A stretch of DNA of 64,000 nt from Ardenticatenales bacterium (lineage in GTDB: Bacteria > Chloroflexota > Anaerolineae > Promineifilales > Promineifilaceae): the NCBI GenBank assembly GCA_020634575.1, contig JACKBM010000006.1:107849-171848 (forward strand), given 5' to 3'. The position numbers were made by a program, and so were the translations under genes. The notes below the pieces were generated by a model that was not told where the DNA came from, did not search any database, and worked only from the letters and a program-made list of their open reading frames with translations. Positions 42,895 to 51,421 of this stretch are shown piece by piece (within the stretch, counting starts at the first letter, position 1; each line of letters starts with the position of its first letter).

Positions 42895-43116
42895 TTAATC
42901 GTACTCGTCGGGCCGTTCGGCGCCGAAAAAGCCAACCGGCTCATTTTCTTTGAGGGTGTAGACGGCGTCGCCGACGACGCGCCAGATTTTATTGCCGGCG
43001 AGATCGACGATGAAATTGCCTTCGATCCGGCCGGTTTCCTCACCGTCAATGGTGAACAGGCTGGCGCCTCGCAAATAGGCAAAAAGCTCACCTTTGCGAT
43101 CAACTAAGCCGCGCAT
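42895..43116 (-). CDS. 73-residue beta-repeat protein
   Basis: From the ATG at 43116 (AGGTG four bases upstream; an ATG at 43131 is less likely). The sequence is a chain of short beta units with recurring D-G turns: DRKGELFAYLRG, LFTIDGEETGRIEG, FIVDLAGNKIWRVVG, VYTLKENEPVGFFG. This spacing resembles small four-fold beta-flower proteins, but I would not name a family on it. Directly upstream of nfo on the same strand. Function unknown. Confidence 0.68.
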   Translation of the reverse strand: MRGLVDRKGELFAYLRGASLFTIDGEETGRIEGNFIVDLAGNKIWRVVGDAVYTLKENEPVGFFGAERPDEYD

Positions 43117-43185
43117 AGTACACCTGGTCATTAGATGATTTCATGATGGCCCATTGTCGTTACTTTCCGAATTGCGGGCAAGCGG

Positions 43186-43214
43186 TTGACAGGCAAAGGT
43201 ATGGGGAGTATAGT
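43186..43214 (+). promoter_or_regulatory. Sigma-70 type promoter of the LacI-family gene
   Basis: TTGACA (43186-43191) and TATAGT (43209-43214) separated by 17 bases, an almost perfect housekeeping promoter. It points to the regulator gene at 43292 and runs straight into the operator palindrome at 43227. Confidence 0.82.
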
Positions 43215-43226
43215 AGCCACAGTTGA

Positions 43227-43240
43227 TGGAACCGGTTCCA
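43227..43240. promoter_or_regulatory. LacI-type operator, autoregulatory
   Basis: TGGAACCGGTTCCA is a perfect 14-base palindrome with a central CG, as is typical of LacI-family operators. It starts 13 bases after the -10 hexamer, so a bound repressor would cover the early transcribed region and block the regulator's own promoter. Confidence 0.75.
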
Positions 43241-43291
43241 ATTCGTTGCTGACACAACCACCACATCTCAATTCCTGCGATCCTGTTGATT

Positions 43292-44302
43292 ATGGCTTCT
43301 GTTACTATTCGCGACGTAGCGAAATATGCCGGTGTCGGTGTCGGCACCGTTTCTCGAGTCCTCAACGGCTCGGAAGCGGTGAGTGAGGCCACCAGGCATA
43401 AGGTGCTGACAGCCATTGCGGCACTGGATTTTGCGCCAAATCAGACTGCGCGCCGGCTCTCGCTGGGCAAAAGTTATACCGTCGCCGTCATCGTTCCCTT
43501 TCTGACTTATCCCTCCTATGTCGACCGGATTCGCGGTGTGGAATCCGTATTTGTAGAGACCGACTACGATTTTCTTATCTACAATGCCGAGTCACCCGAG
43601 CGGCGCCAGCGCTATCTGGCCGAGGTGGCGCGTGGGGAACGTTTTGATGGCAGTATTCTCATGACGCTTGCCCCGGATGAGAAAACCATCACGCGCTTTC
43701 GTACGCGGCATCTGCCCTGTGTGGTGGTGGAGGGGGTCCAGCCGGAGCTGAATCGGGTCGTCATCGACAATGTTTATGGCGGCTACCTGGCTACGAAACA
43801 TCTCATCGATCTGGGCCACACGCGGATTGGTTATGTGACGGATTATTTGGAAAGTCGTTTTCCCAGCCAGCCGATTTATGACCGTTTCATTGGCTATTGC
43901 CAGGCGTTGGAGGAAGCGGATCTCCCGTATCGGGCCGATTATGTGGTCCAGGGCCGCCATGGCCGTGATGAAGGGCGTGATCTGGCCCATCAACTGCTGG
44001 CCATGGCTGACCCGCCCAGCGCCATCTTCGCCTATAGCGACACCCAGGCATTCGGTATTCTGGAAGCGGCCCGCCAGCGCGGGTTACAGGTCCCGGAGGA
44101 TCTCTCTGTGATTGGGTTTGATGATATTGAGATTTCCCAGTATCTCAATCTGACAACGGTCAGCCAATCGCTGTTTGCGTCGGGTGTGGTCGCGGCCCGC
44201 ATGTTGCTGCACCTGATGAATGATGGTGGCGCGGCGACCATTTGTGAGGAGCTGCCGGCCGAATTAATTGTTAGAGGGACGACGGCGCCACCGGCCGGTT
44301 AG
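43292..44302 (+). CDS. LacI-family transcriptional regulator
   Basis: 336 residues from the ATG at 43292 (a TTG at 43286 is two codons earlier). The N-terminal helix-turn-helix and hinge helix are canonical: VAKYAGVGVGTVSRVLNGSE and FAPNQTARRLSLGKS. The rest is a periplasmic-binding-protein-like sensor domain (SYTVAVIVPF, FIGYCQALEEADL, PSAIFAYSDTQAFGILEAA, VPEDLSVIGFDDIEIS). It precedes the sugar importer genes on the same strand, and its promoter has a fitting operator, so it most likely represses the locus until an alpha-glucoside is present. The effector is inferred from the enzymes downstream. Confidence 0.94.
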   Translation: MASVTIRDVAKYAGVGVGTVSRVLNGSEAVSEATRHKVLTAIAALDFAPNQTARRLSLGKSYTVAVIVPFLTYPSYVDRIRGVESVFVETDYDFLIYNAESPERRQRYLAEVARGERFDGSILMTLAPDEKTITRFRTRHLPCVVVEGVQPELNRVVIDNVYGGYLATKHLIDLGHTRIGYVTDYLESRFPSQPIYDRFIGYCQALEEADLPYRADYVVQGRHGRDEGRDLAHQLLAMADPPSAIFAYSDTQAFGILEAARQRGLQVPEDLSVIGFDDIEISQYLNLTTVSQSLFASGVVAARMLLHLMNDGGAATICEELPAELIVRGTTAPPAG

Positions 44303-44316
44303 CCCGGCTCGTTGCT

Positions 44317-44349
44317 TCACGACCTGGCCAGATGCTGGGCAGGTCGTGA
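44317..44349 (+). terminator. Hairpin between regulator and binding-protein genes
   Basis: TCACGACCTG (44317-44326) pairs with CAGGTCGTGA (44340-44349). There is no T-run after it, so it may be a weak or factor-dependent terminator, or a stabilising hairpin for the 3' end of the regulator transcript. Confidence 0.45.
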
Positions 44350-44481
44350 GCCAGTGAGCTGGACAATGCTTGTGGATGATTGTGCAGGGAATTCTGGCCC
44401 AAGGAGGTATGCTAATCAAACCGAGTATTACCGAGTCGAATTTTAGTTTTATTGACCCTTTTTCGGAGGAGAATGACAATC

Positions 44482-45915
44482 ATGTCAAACTTTAAACTTT
44501 GGAAACTCATGGCCCTGATGATGGCCATGGCCCTTTTCCTGGCCGCCTGTGGTGGCGGCGATGATGAGGGTGATACCGGTGAAGGCGGCGAAGAGCCGGC
44601 TGCCACCGAAGAAGCCATGGACGAAGAGCCCATGGACGAAGAGCCGGCCGCTACCGAAGAGGCCATGGATGAAGAGCCTATGGACGAAGAGGCGATGGAC
44701 GAGATCGTCCTGCGTATCTTCGCCGGTAGCGTTGGTCAGGAGCTGGAAATGTCCCGCGCCATGGCTGAGCGTTATATGGAACAGAATCCGGGCATCATCG
44801 TCGAAGCTATTGATACCCCGGACTTTGTCGAAGACCGGCTGGGTATCTACCTGCAGACCTTTGAAGCTCAATCTGACCAGGGTGACGTTTTCCAGATCGA
44901 CGTGATCTGGCCTGGTGACCTCGCCGAGCACTTTGTCGACCTTTATGAGTACGGGGCTGACGCCGTCGCCGGTGATCATTTCCCGGCTATCATCGAGAAC
45001 AACACGGTGGATGGCAAGCTGATCGGGCTCCCCTGGTTCACCGATGCCGGCCTGCTTTACTATCGTACCGACCTCCTGGAGAAGTACGGCTACGACAGTG
45101 GTCCGTCAACCTGGGATGAACTGCAAGAGATGGCCCAGGTTATCCAGGACGGCGAGCGTGCTGAAGGTAACCAGGACTTCTGGGGTTATGTCTGGCAGGG
45201 TAATGCCTACGAAGGTCTGACCTGTGACGCGCTGGAATGGATCGCCTCCAATGACGGCGGCACCATCATCAGCCCGGACAAGGTCATCACCATTAATAAC
45301 CAGAACGCCATCGACATCGTCAACCAGGCTGCTGGCTGGGTTGGTACGATTTCACCTCCTGGTGTGACCGGTTTTGGTGAGGAAGATGCCCGTGGTGTCT
45401 GGCAGGCCGGCAACGCAGCTTTCATGCGCAACTGGCCCTATGCTTACTCGCTGGGCAACGCTGATGACAGCGTGGTCGCTGGTCAGTTTGATGTATCGCC
45501 GCTACCGGCCGGTGCCTCCGGCTCCGGCGCCGCCACCCTTGGTGGCTGGCAGCTGGCTGTCTCCAAGTACAGCGCCCATCCGGAAGAGGCCGCCAAGCTG
45601 GCTCTCTTCATGGCCTCGTATGACGAGCAGAAATACCGCGCGGTTGTTGGTAGTCTGAATCCGACCATTGAATCCCTGTATGAAGATGCCGAAGTCCTGG
45701 AAGCAAATCCGTTCTTTGGTAGTCTGTTTGACGTCTTCACCAATGCGGTTGCTCGCCCGTCCACGGCTACGGCGCCGCAATATTCCGAGACCTCGGCTCT
45801 CTTCTTCAACTCAGTTCATTCCGTACTGATTGGGGATGCATCGGCTGAGGACGCGTTTGCCGAACTCGAGCTGGATCTGCAAGATCTGCTTGGTTTCGAG
45901 ACTGGCGCACCGTAA
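44482..45915 (+). CDS. ABC sugar importer substrate-binding lipoprotein
   Basis: 477 residues from the ATG at 44482, with GGAGGAG upstream; an ATG at 44473 is too close to that site. The lipobox FLAAC gives Cys23. Residues 37-73 are an acidic linker made of two exact-length 16-residue repeats (EEPAATEEAMDEEPMD) and a partial third, encoded by a 48-base tandem repeat at 44590-44685. The mature part is an extracellular solute-binding protein of family 1 (VIWPGDLAEHF, LPWFTDAGLLYYRTDLLEKYG, GNAAFMRNWPYAY, GGWQLAVSKYS), like trehalose/maltose binding proteins. It feeds the two permeases that follow. Ligand is probably an alpha-glucoside or sucrose, from context. Confidence 0.93.
   Translation: MSNFKLWKLMALMMAMALFLAACGGGDDEGDTGEGGEEPAATEEAMDEEPMDEEPAATEEAMDEEPMDEEAMDEIVLRIFAGSVGQELEMSRAMAERYMEQNPGIIVEAIDTPDFVEDRLGIYLQTFEAQSDQGDVFQIDVIWPGDLAEHFVDLYEYGADAVAGDHFPAIIENNTVDGKLIGLPWFTDAGLLYYRTDLLEKYGYDSGPSTWDELQEMAQVIQDGERAEGNQDFWGYVWQGNAYEGLTCDALEWIASNDGGTIISPDKVITINNQNAIDIVNQAAGWVGTISPPGVTGFGEEDARGVWQAGNAAFMRNWPYAYSLGNADDSVVAGQFDVSPLPAGASGSGAATLGGWQLAVSKYSAHPEEAAKLALFMASYDEQKYRAVVGSLNPTIESLYEDAEVLEANPFFGSLFDVFTNAVARPSTATAPQYSETSALFFNSVHSVLIGDASAEDAFAELELDLQDLLGFETGAP
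44590..44685 (+). repeat. 48-base tandem repeat in the linker of the binding protein
   Basis: Two direct copies (44590-44637 and 44638-44685) differ only at a few third-codon bases and encode the same 16 residues; a partial copy follows. The acidic spacer would hold the binding domain away from the membrane, and copy number could vary between strains. Confidence 0.85.
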
Positions 45916-46011
45916 ACAGTTCGTTTTTTGATGCCGGGCGGAGCAATGGCTCCGCCCGGCATTTCTTTTCACTGTTTCCTGTCCCATCCCAACCACGAAG
46001 GAGGTTCTTCC

Positions 46012-47109
46012 ATGGCGGCTATTTCCGCGAACAAAGGTGGCGGGGCCAAGAAATCCGGTAGTGAGGTGGCGCGACGCGAAGCGCGCCTGGCTTACCTGCT
46101 CCTGGCACCGACGCTGCTTGTTCTGATCGTTATCGCTTTCTATCCTCTGGGGTCTGTCTTTTATAACAGCCTCACCGATGCCCAATTTGCGAGTTCTGAA
46201 GAAACCAATTTCATTGGCGGCGAGAATTTCAAGAATCTGCTCAGCATGACCATCAGGGAATTGCCGCCCAAGGTTGACGAGAATGGCAACACAGAGATCG
46301 ATCCGGAAACAGGTGAAGCCGTTCTGGAAAGCCCGGTCAATGTGTTGCCTCGTGAGCCAATTCGTTTTCGGGAATATTCCCGTTTCGGCTTTTTTGGCAC
46401 CACGTATGTCATTGGCGCGGCCGACCAGGAGTTCATTGCCGCAATTGTCGATACCGTCAAATTCACCATCGCCACGGTCTCTCTTGAGCTTGTACTCGGC
46501 CTGGGCATCGCCCTGGTTGTAAATGCCAATTTTGCCGGGCGCGGTCTGATGCGGGTGATGATGCTGGTGCCCTGGGCCATCCCGACAGCCGTTTCCTCCC
46601 GAATCTGGATTTACATGCTCCAGTCAGACAGACGTGGCTTCTTCAATGTCATCTTCCAGATTCTCGGCTTTTCCGATGGCCAGATTCCCTTTCTGGTTGA
46701 CGACCGGTTTCAGCTTTTGTCGGCTATCGCTATTGATGTCTGGAAGACGACGCCGTTTATGGCGTTGCTGCTGCTGGCCGGTTTGCAGCTAATCCCCAGT
46801 TCTCTTTATGAGGCAGCGGACGTGGATGGCGCGAGCAAATTCCGCCAATTCTGGAATATCACATTGCCGATGCTGCGGCCGACGATTGCCATTGCCCTCG
46901 TCTTCCGTACATTGGACGCGTTGCGTGTCTTTGACATGTTCCAGATCGTCTTTCAGCAGAAGCGATACTCGTTGGCCAGCTATGCTTATTATGAGCTCAT
47001 TAACGGGCAACGAATGGGCTACTCTTCAGCGGCCAGTGTGGTCATCTTCATCATCATCATGATTTTTGCCATCCTGTATATTCGCATGTTGGGGGTAAGC
47101 AATGAATAA
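46012..47109 (+). CDS. ABC sugar importer permease (MalF type)
   Basis: 365 residues from the ATG at 46012 with AAGGAGG eight bases upstream. Six hydrophobic helices, with an extracytoplasmic insertion of roughly 90 residues between the first and second (NFIGGENFKNLL to GAADQEF), typical of MalF/UgpA subunits. The EAA loop that docks to the ATPase is AADVDGASKFRQFWNITLP. It overlaps the next permease by eight bases. No importer ATPase is encoded in the window, so a shared MsmK/UgpC-like ATPase elsewhere is expected. Confidence 0.93.
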   Translation: MAAISANKGGGAKKSGSEVARREARLAYLLLAPTLLVLIVIAFYPLGSVFYNSLTDAQFASSEETNFIGGENFKNLLSMTIRELPPKVDENGNTEIDPETGEAVLESPVNVLPREPIRFREYSRFGFFGTTYVIGAADQEFIAAIVDTVKFTIATVSLELVLGLGIALVVNANFAGRGLMRVMMLVPWAIPTAVSSRIWIYMLQSDRRGFFNVIFQILGFSDGQIPFLVDDRFQLLSAIAIDVWKTTPFMALLLLAGLQLIPSSLYEAADVDGASKFRQFWNITLPMLRPTIAIALVFRTLDALRVFDMFQIVFQQKRYSLASYAYYELINGQRMGYSSAASVVIFIIIMIFAILYIRMLGVSNE

Positions 47110-47968
47110 GGGCTTCAGACATTATGCCAACCGTGGCCTGTTCTGGCTTCTCATAGTCGTGATCACGGTCTATCTTATCTTTCCGTTCTACTGGGCCCTC
47201 AATTCTTCGCTCAAGAGCGAAAATCAGCTGAGCATGACCCCGGCTACCTTTATCCCGCGCGATGCCCTGACGCGTGAGATCAGCTTTACCTTTGCCAACT
47301 ATGGTGCTGTCTTTCAGAACGAAGCGTTTGGCCGCGGCCTGGTTAACAGCACCATTGTGGCTGGTTCAGTGGTGTTGCTCGCTCTGCTGGTTGGTAGTTT
47401 TGCCGCTTTTGCGCTTGGCAAGCTCCGCTTTCGCGGTAAGGAGCCCTCGCTTTACGTGGTCCTCTCCATGACGATGTTTCCGCAGGTAGCCGTCTTGACG
47501 GGGCTGTATGCGGTGATTCGTAATCTGGAGCTACCCGGCATTCCCAGTATGATTTTGTCATACATGCTGTTCTCGTTGCCCTTTACAACCTGGGTGCTCA
47601 CCTCTTTTTTCCAGGGATTGCCTGATGAGCTGATGCAGTCAGCCCAGGTGGATGGGGCCACGCCCTTCCAGACCTTTTACATGATCCTGCTGCCCCTGAC
47701 AGCGCCGGCGCTGGTGACTACCGGCCTGCTGGCGTTTATCGGCGCCTGGAATGAGTATCTGTTTGCCCTGACCTTCACCACCATCGAGCCGGCCGCCCGG
47801 ACCGTGCCGGTTGTGATTGCCCTCTTCACCGGGCAAGTGGCCAGGCAGGAACCGTTTGGCGAGATCATGGCCGCGGCAGTCCTGGTGACCATCCCGCTTC
47901 TGATCCTGGTGCTGATCTTCCAGCAGCGGATCGTGGCCGGGTTGACGGCTGGGGCTGTGAAAGGTTAA
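47102..47968 (+). CDS. ABC sugar importer permease (MalG type)
   Basis: 288 residues, the second membrane subunit of the same importer. Six helices; EAA loop SAQVDGATPFQTFYMILLP; N-terminal LIFPFYWALNSSLKSENQL and the C-terminal QQRIVAGLTAGAVKG are characteristic of MalG relatives. Start ATG lies within the end of the MalF gene (eight-base overlap), which points to coupled translation. A long palindrome at 47982 follows the stop. Confidence 0.93.
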   Translation: MNKGFRHYANRGLFWLLIVVITVYLIFPFYWALNSSLKSENQLSMTPATFIPRDALTREISFTFANYGAVFQNEAFGRGLVNSTIVAGSVVLLALLVGSFAAFALGKLRFRGKEPSLYVVLSMTMFPQVAVLTGLYAVIRNLELPGIPSMILSYMLFSLPFTTWVLTSFFQGLPDELMQSAQVDGATPFQTFYMILLPLTAPALVTTGLLAFIGAWNEYLFALTFTTIEPAARTVPVVIALFTGQVARQEPFGEIMAAAVLVTIPLLILVLIFQQRIVAGLTAGAVKG

Positions 47969-47981
47969 AGCGATTTTGTCG

Positions 47982-48020
47982 CCGTTGTAGAGGCGTGCCA
48001 GCGGCACGCCTCTACAACGG
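47982..48020. repeat. Perfect 18-bp palindrome at a convergent junction
   Basis: CCGTTGTAGAGGCGTGCC (47982-47999) and its exact complement (48003-48020) with loop AGC. It lies between the MalG gene and a convergent lipoprotein gene, whose TAG stop (48012-48014) is inside the right arm. Same family as the palindromes at 40778 and 40885. It could end both transcripts, though there is no T-run. Confidence 0.85.
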
Positions 48021-48512
48021 CGGCGGCGGATCAAATGATAAGAATGGTTCCGGCAGCCAGCCTTCAATGCCGGTGGCTTTCACTTTGACAAGATAATAGT
48101 CCAACGTCGGATTGCCCTGGTAGAGCAGGACCTGGACTTCGGCGCCGTGTGGGGCGCTGCCGACGACTTCCAGCCGGAGATGGCTGTCGTAGAGCAGGAC
48201 CTCTGGCTGGATTAGTTTGTCAGCGTACCGGCCGGTTAACCACGCCGGCTCATCGGTTCCCCAGACAACAGGAATGCCGCACAGGTTGGGGTCCGGGTTG
48301 TCTGGGAAGGGGAGTGCGGGCACGTCCGGGCTGCGTTGGGCGGCGATTGTTGCGGTGTACGTGTTAATGACGGCCGTCGCGGTCATGTCAGCCGCGCTCA
48401 GGCCGGGTGGGCTGGTGGCGGTGGGATCGGCCGGTCCGGTCGCGGTACAGGCCATCAGCCAGACCAGACCAGACAGCCATGTCAGGAAGCCCCTGCAGAC
48501 GTTCTTTTTCAT
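48012..48512 (-). CDS. Small lipoprotein of unknown function
   Basis: 166 residues from the ATG at 48512 with GGGAAGG four bases upstream. The lipobox VWLMAC gives Cys22. A Thr/Pro-rich linker follows, then one globular part with VLLYDSHLRLEVVGSAP and VQVLLYQGNPTLDYYLVKVKATGIEGWLPE. The latter resembles a bacterial SH3-like fold of the kind that binds cell-wall peptides. The last five residues (PPPPL) and the stop codon are supplied by the intergenic palindrome. It sits on the opposite strand inside the sugar locus, so it may be unrelated to sugar use. Confidence 0.78.
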   Translation of the reverse strand: MKKNVCRGFLTWLSGLVWLMACTATGPADPTATSPPGLSAADMTATAVINTYTATIAAQRSPDVPALPFPDNPDPNLCGIPVVWGTDEPAWLTGRYADKLIQPEVLLYDSHLRLEVVGSAPHGAEVQVLLYQGNPTLDYYLVKVKATGIEGWLPEPFLSFDPPPPL

Positions 48513-48611
48513 GTTGCCTTCCCGGAAATATTCCCGAATCAAGTCACAAAGATATCAGGTTGATGGGTGACTATCGGTAAGGTAGCCCCCATTCCTTAAT
48601 AGATTTGCCTG

Positions 48612-48628
48612 GCAACCTGTCAGGTTGC
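48612..48628. promoter_or_regulatory. Candidate operator upstream of the alpha-glucosidase gene
   Basis: GCAACCTG-T-CAGGTTGC is an inverted repeat with perfect eight-base arms about 50 bases before the glucosidase start. It shares AACC/GGTT half-sites with the LacI-type operator at 43227 but differs in spacing, so a link to the same regulator is only possible. Confidence 0.42.
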
Positions 48629-48679
48629 AAAATTAACGCGCTGCCTGTGCCAGGCGGATGCGACAAAAGGAACTGGATT

Positions 48680-50308
48680 ATGGCTCCTCAGCTTGCCAAA
48701 TCATACCACCCGTCCCCTGATGTAAAAGGCGCCTGGTGGCAGAATGCAGTCTTCTATCAGATCTATCCACGTAGCTTCCAGGATACCAACGGGGACGGTA
48801 TCGGCGATCTACAGGGCATTAGCGACCGCCTGGATTACCTGGTGGATCTGGGCATTGACGCGATCTGGATTTCGCCCATCTACCCCAGCCCCATGGTCGA
48901 TTTTGGCTATGACGTGGCCGATTTTTGCGATATCCACCCGATGTTTGGCGATCTGGCCACGTTTGACCGGCTGTTAGGGGCTGCCCATGAGCGGCAGCTC
49001 AAGGTCATCCTCGACTACGTCCCCAATCACAGTTCTGATCAGCATCCCTGGTTCCAGGAATCACGCCGTTCCCGCGACAATCCCAAACGGGATTGGTATA
49101 TCTGGCACCCGGCCCGGGCGGATGGCTCCGTGCCCAACAACTGGGAGTCGATTTTCGGCGGTTCTGTCTGGGCATGGGATGAGGCTACCGGTGAATATTA
49201 TCTGCACACGTTTGTGCCTGAACAGCCTGACCTGAACTGGCGCAATCCGGCGGTTGTGGCAGCGATGCACGATGTCATCCGCTTCTGGCTGGATCGCGGC
49301 GTTGACGGTTTGCGTGTTGATGCCGTGACCTGTCTGATGAAGGACCAGGCGTTTCGCGATAACCCGCCGGCCGAACCGGGCAGCTATTGGACCCAATTTG
49401 ATATCGCGCTGGAACCGCGCTACACCATGCATCTGCCGGAAACCTTTCGCCAGGTGCAGCTGATGCGGGCTGTTTTTGATGAGTACGAGGCGCGCGTCCA
49501 CATCGGCGAAACGGGTGTGGCGGAGGCGGCCGAGCTGGTGCCGTATTATGGCGATCCGTTGAATGGCTATCATATCCCATTCAACTTTCTGACCCTGCAT
49601 GCTGATTGGGATGCCGCTGAGATGCGGCGGCTCATTGAGCGTTATTATGAGGTGATACCGGCCGGTGGCTGGCCCAACTTTGTCTTTGGCAACCATGATG
49701 TCCACCGCCTCGCCAGCCGCTTTGGCGTCGAAAACCATCGCTCGGTGGCCATGCTGTTGCTGACGCTTTGGGGTGTGCCCACGATTTACTACGGCGATGA
49801 ACTTGGGATGCAGGATGTCGCTGTTCCGCCGGAACGCCGGGTTGATCCCTGGGGGTTGGCTGACCCTGGCTCTGACCTGGGCCGTGACCCGGAGCGGACG
49901 CCGATGCAATGGGACAGCACGGCCAACGCCGGCTTCACGACGGGTGAGCCGTGGCTGCCGTTGGCGCCGGATTTTGCCGAGGTTAATGTGGCCGGGCAGT
50001 TGGCGGATGAGCAGTCAACCCTGGCCTTTTACAGGCGGCTACTGCGCTTGCGCCGCGAGCAGCCGGCCCTGACCAGCGGCACGATTACCTTGGTTGACGG
50101 GTTAGCGGCTGACCTGCTGGCCTACGTGCGGGCGTACGAGGGCCGACGCCTGCTCATCATTTTAAATTTTGGTGACCAGAAGCAGGCAGTTGACATATCT
50201 GGCTTTGCGACCAGCGCCCAAAGCCTGCTTGCTACCACATTTGGGGCGCAATCCGGCGCCCTGGTCCAGGTGGCGCCGCATGAGAGTATCCTGCTGGAGT
50301 TGAGCTGA
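48680..50308 (+). CDS. GH13 alpha-glucosidase
   Basis: 542 residues from the ATG at 48680 with AAGGAA upstream. The start WWQNAVFYQIYPRSFQD and DVADFCDIHPMFG are classical for oligo-alpha-glucosidases. Conserved GH13 regions: DYVPNHSSDQHPWF, GLRVDAV (nucleophile Asp214), HIGET (acid/base Glu277) and FGNHDVHR (Asp340). QPDLNWRNPAV is typical of the GH13 subfamilies that hydrolyse alpha-glucosyl bonds in short sugars. No signal peptide, so it would act on imported alpha-glucosides. The WD40 gene and the amylosucrase follow on the same strand with short gaps. Confidence 0.94.
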   Translation: MAPQLAKSYHPSPDVKGAWWQNAVFYQIYPRSFQDTNGDGIGDLQGISDRLDYLVDLGIDAIWISPIYPSPMVDFGYDVADFCDIHPMFGDLATFDRLLGAAHERQLKVILDYVPNHSSDQHPWFQESRRSRDNPKRDWYIWHPARADGSVPNNWESIFGGSVWAWDEATGEYYLHTFVPEQPDLNWRNPAVVAAMHDVIRFWLDRGVDGLRVDAVTCLMKDQAFRDNPPAEPGSYWTQFDIALEPRYTMHLPETFRQVQLMRAVFDEYEARVHIGETGVAEAAELVPYYGDPLNGYHIPFNFLTLHADWDAAEMRRLIERYYEVIPAGGWPNFVFGNHDVHRLASRFGVENHRSVAMLLLTLWGVPTIYYGDELGMQDVAVPPERRVDPWGLADPGSDLGRDPERTPMQWDSTANAGFTTGEPWLPLAPDFAEVNVAGQLADEQSTLAFYRRLLRLRREQPALTSGTITLVDGLAADLLAYVRAYEGRRLLIILNFGDQKQAVDISGFATSAQSLLATTFGAQSGALVQVAPHESILLELS

Positions 50309-50341
50309 AGGCCAATGGCCCGATGGCGTGAGGAAGTGTGA

Positions 50342-51400
50342 ATGAGTAAAAAACGTACCGGAGAAAAAAAACCGGTCGACTGGTATTTGCTGGCGGTTGT
50401 CTCGGTGCCGGCGGCGGTCTTGATTGTGGCGGTGTTGTCTTTGCTATTTGGCGAGCGCGCTCATGCCCCGAGTTTGCCCGGCACAGCCATCATCACCTTG
50501 GAAAATGTCGCCGCGCTGGCGCCGCTGCGTACACTGACCGATCACACTGAATCGGTGCGTTCGCTGGCTTTTGCGCCAGACGGTGAGCATTTTGTTTCTG
50601 GTAGCTTTGACGACACCGTCCGGCTCTGGCGTACCGATTCGATGACCGTGGACGCGGTTTTGACCGGGCACGAGAACGATGTGCGCTCCGTGGCCTATTC
50701 CAGCGACGGTGAATGGATTGTATCCGGCTCCTTTGACCATACCGTGCGTATCTGGGATAACGACGGTGACCTGGTGCAGGTGCTCGAAGGGCCGATTCGC
50801 TCCGTCAACAGCGTCACCATCAGCTCGGACCGGCGCTATATCGCCGCCGGCGCAAATGACGGCACGATCTGGATCTGGGATCTATCCAGCGATCCCCCGT
50901 TCACGCAATTGCTGGAGACAAATTCCGAGGCAGTGTTTGCCGTGGCGTATGGCGCCGGCGATCTGCTGCTTTCCGGCTCGGCCGACAACCTGCTGCGCCT
51001 GTGGACGACAAATGAGCTGGCCATCGAAGCCATCCCCTTTGGGTCACACAGCAACTGGATTTTTAGCCTGACGATGTCGCGGGATAATCGGCTGATGGCT
51101 TCCACGGCCACGGATGGCTCGGTCAAGTTATGGGATATGGAAAATGGGGTGGAGTTGCAGAGTTTTCCGGACCATGAAGGCACCGTGTTCCGGGCCGCCA
51201 TCAATCCGGCCCAATCGATGGTGGCTGCCGGGGTGGCTGAGGGGAAGGTCTTCTTCTATGAAATCGGTAGTGGCGCGCTGTTGAACAGCCTGGATCTGGA
51301 CGGGAAGAATGTCCTGGATGTCGCTTTTTCGCCGGACGGGCGCTTATTATTAACGGCGACATCGGCCGGTGAGATCGTTGTCTGGGGTATTACGGAGTAA
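50342..51400 (+). CDS. Membrane-anchored WD40 repeat protein
   Basis: 352 residues. A basic N-terminus (KKRTGEKKP) and one transmembrane helix at about 14-36 (YLLAVVSVPAAVLIVAVLSLLFG) would leave the remainder outside the membrane. From residue 60 come about seven WD40 repeats (VRSLAFAPDGEHFVSGSFDD with VRLW, then VRSVAYSSDGEWIVSGSFDH with VRIW, and so on to VLDVAFSPDGRLLLTATSAG with IVVWG), enough for a full beta-propeller. It lies between two GH13 enzymes, 33 bases after the glucosidase. No catalytic motif. Its part in sugar metabolism, if any, is unclear. Confidence 0.88.
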   Translation: MSKKRTGEKKPVDWYLLAVVSVPAAVLIVAVLSLLFGERAHAPSLPGTAIITLENVAALAPLRTLTDHTESVRSLAFAPDGEHFVSGSFDDTVRLWRTDSMTVDAVLTGHENDVRSVAYSSDGEWIVSGSFDHTVRIWDNDGDLVQVLEGPIRSVNSVTISSDRRYIAAGANDGTIWIWDLSSDPPFTQLLETNSEAVFAVAYGAGDLLLSGSADNLLRLWTTNELAIEAIPFGSHSNWIFSLTMSRDNRLMASTATDGSVKLWDMENGVELQSFPDHEGTVFRAAINPAQSMVAAGVAEGKVFFYEIGSGALLNSLDLDGKNVLDVAFSPDGRLLLTATSAGEIVVWGITE

Positions 51401-51421
51401 GGCCGGCTGAGTCTATTGACC

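Noticed and set aside
44409..44495. 28-codon leader peptide before the sugar-binding lipoprotein gene
   Set aside because: AAGGAGGT directly touches the ATG, which is too close for initiation, and the peptide has no features of a regulatory leader. Possible but unsupported.
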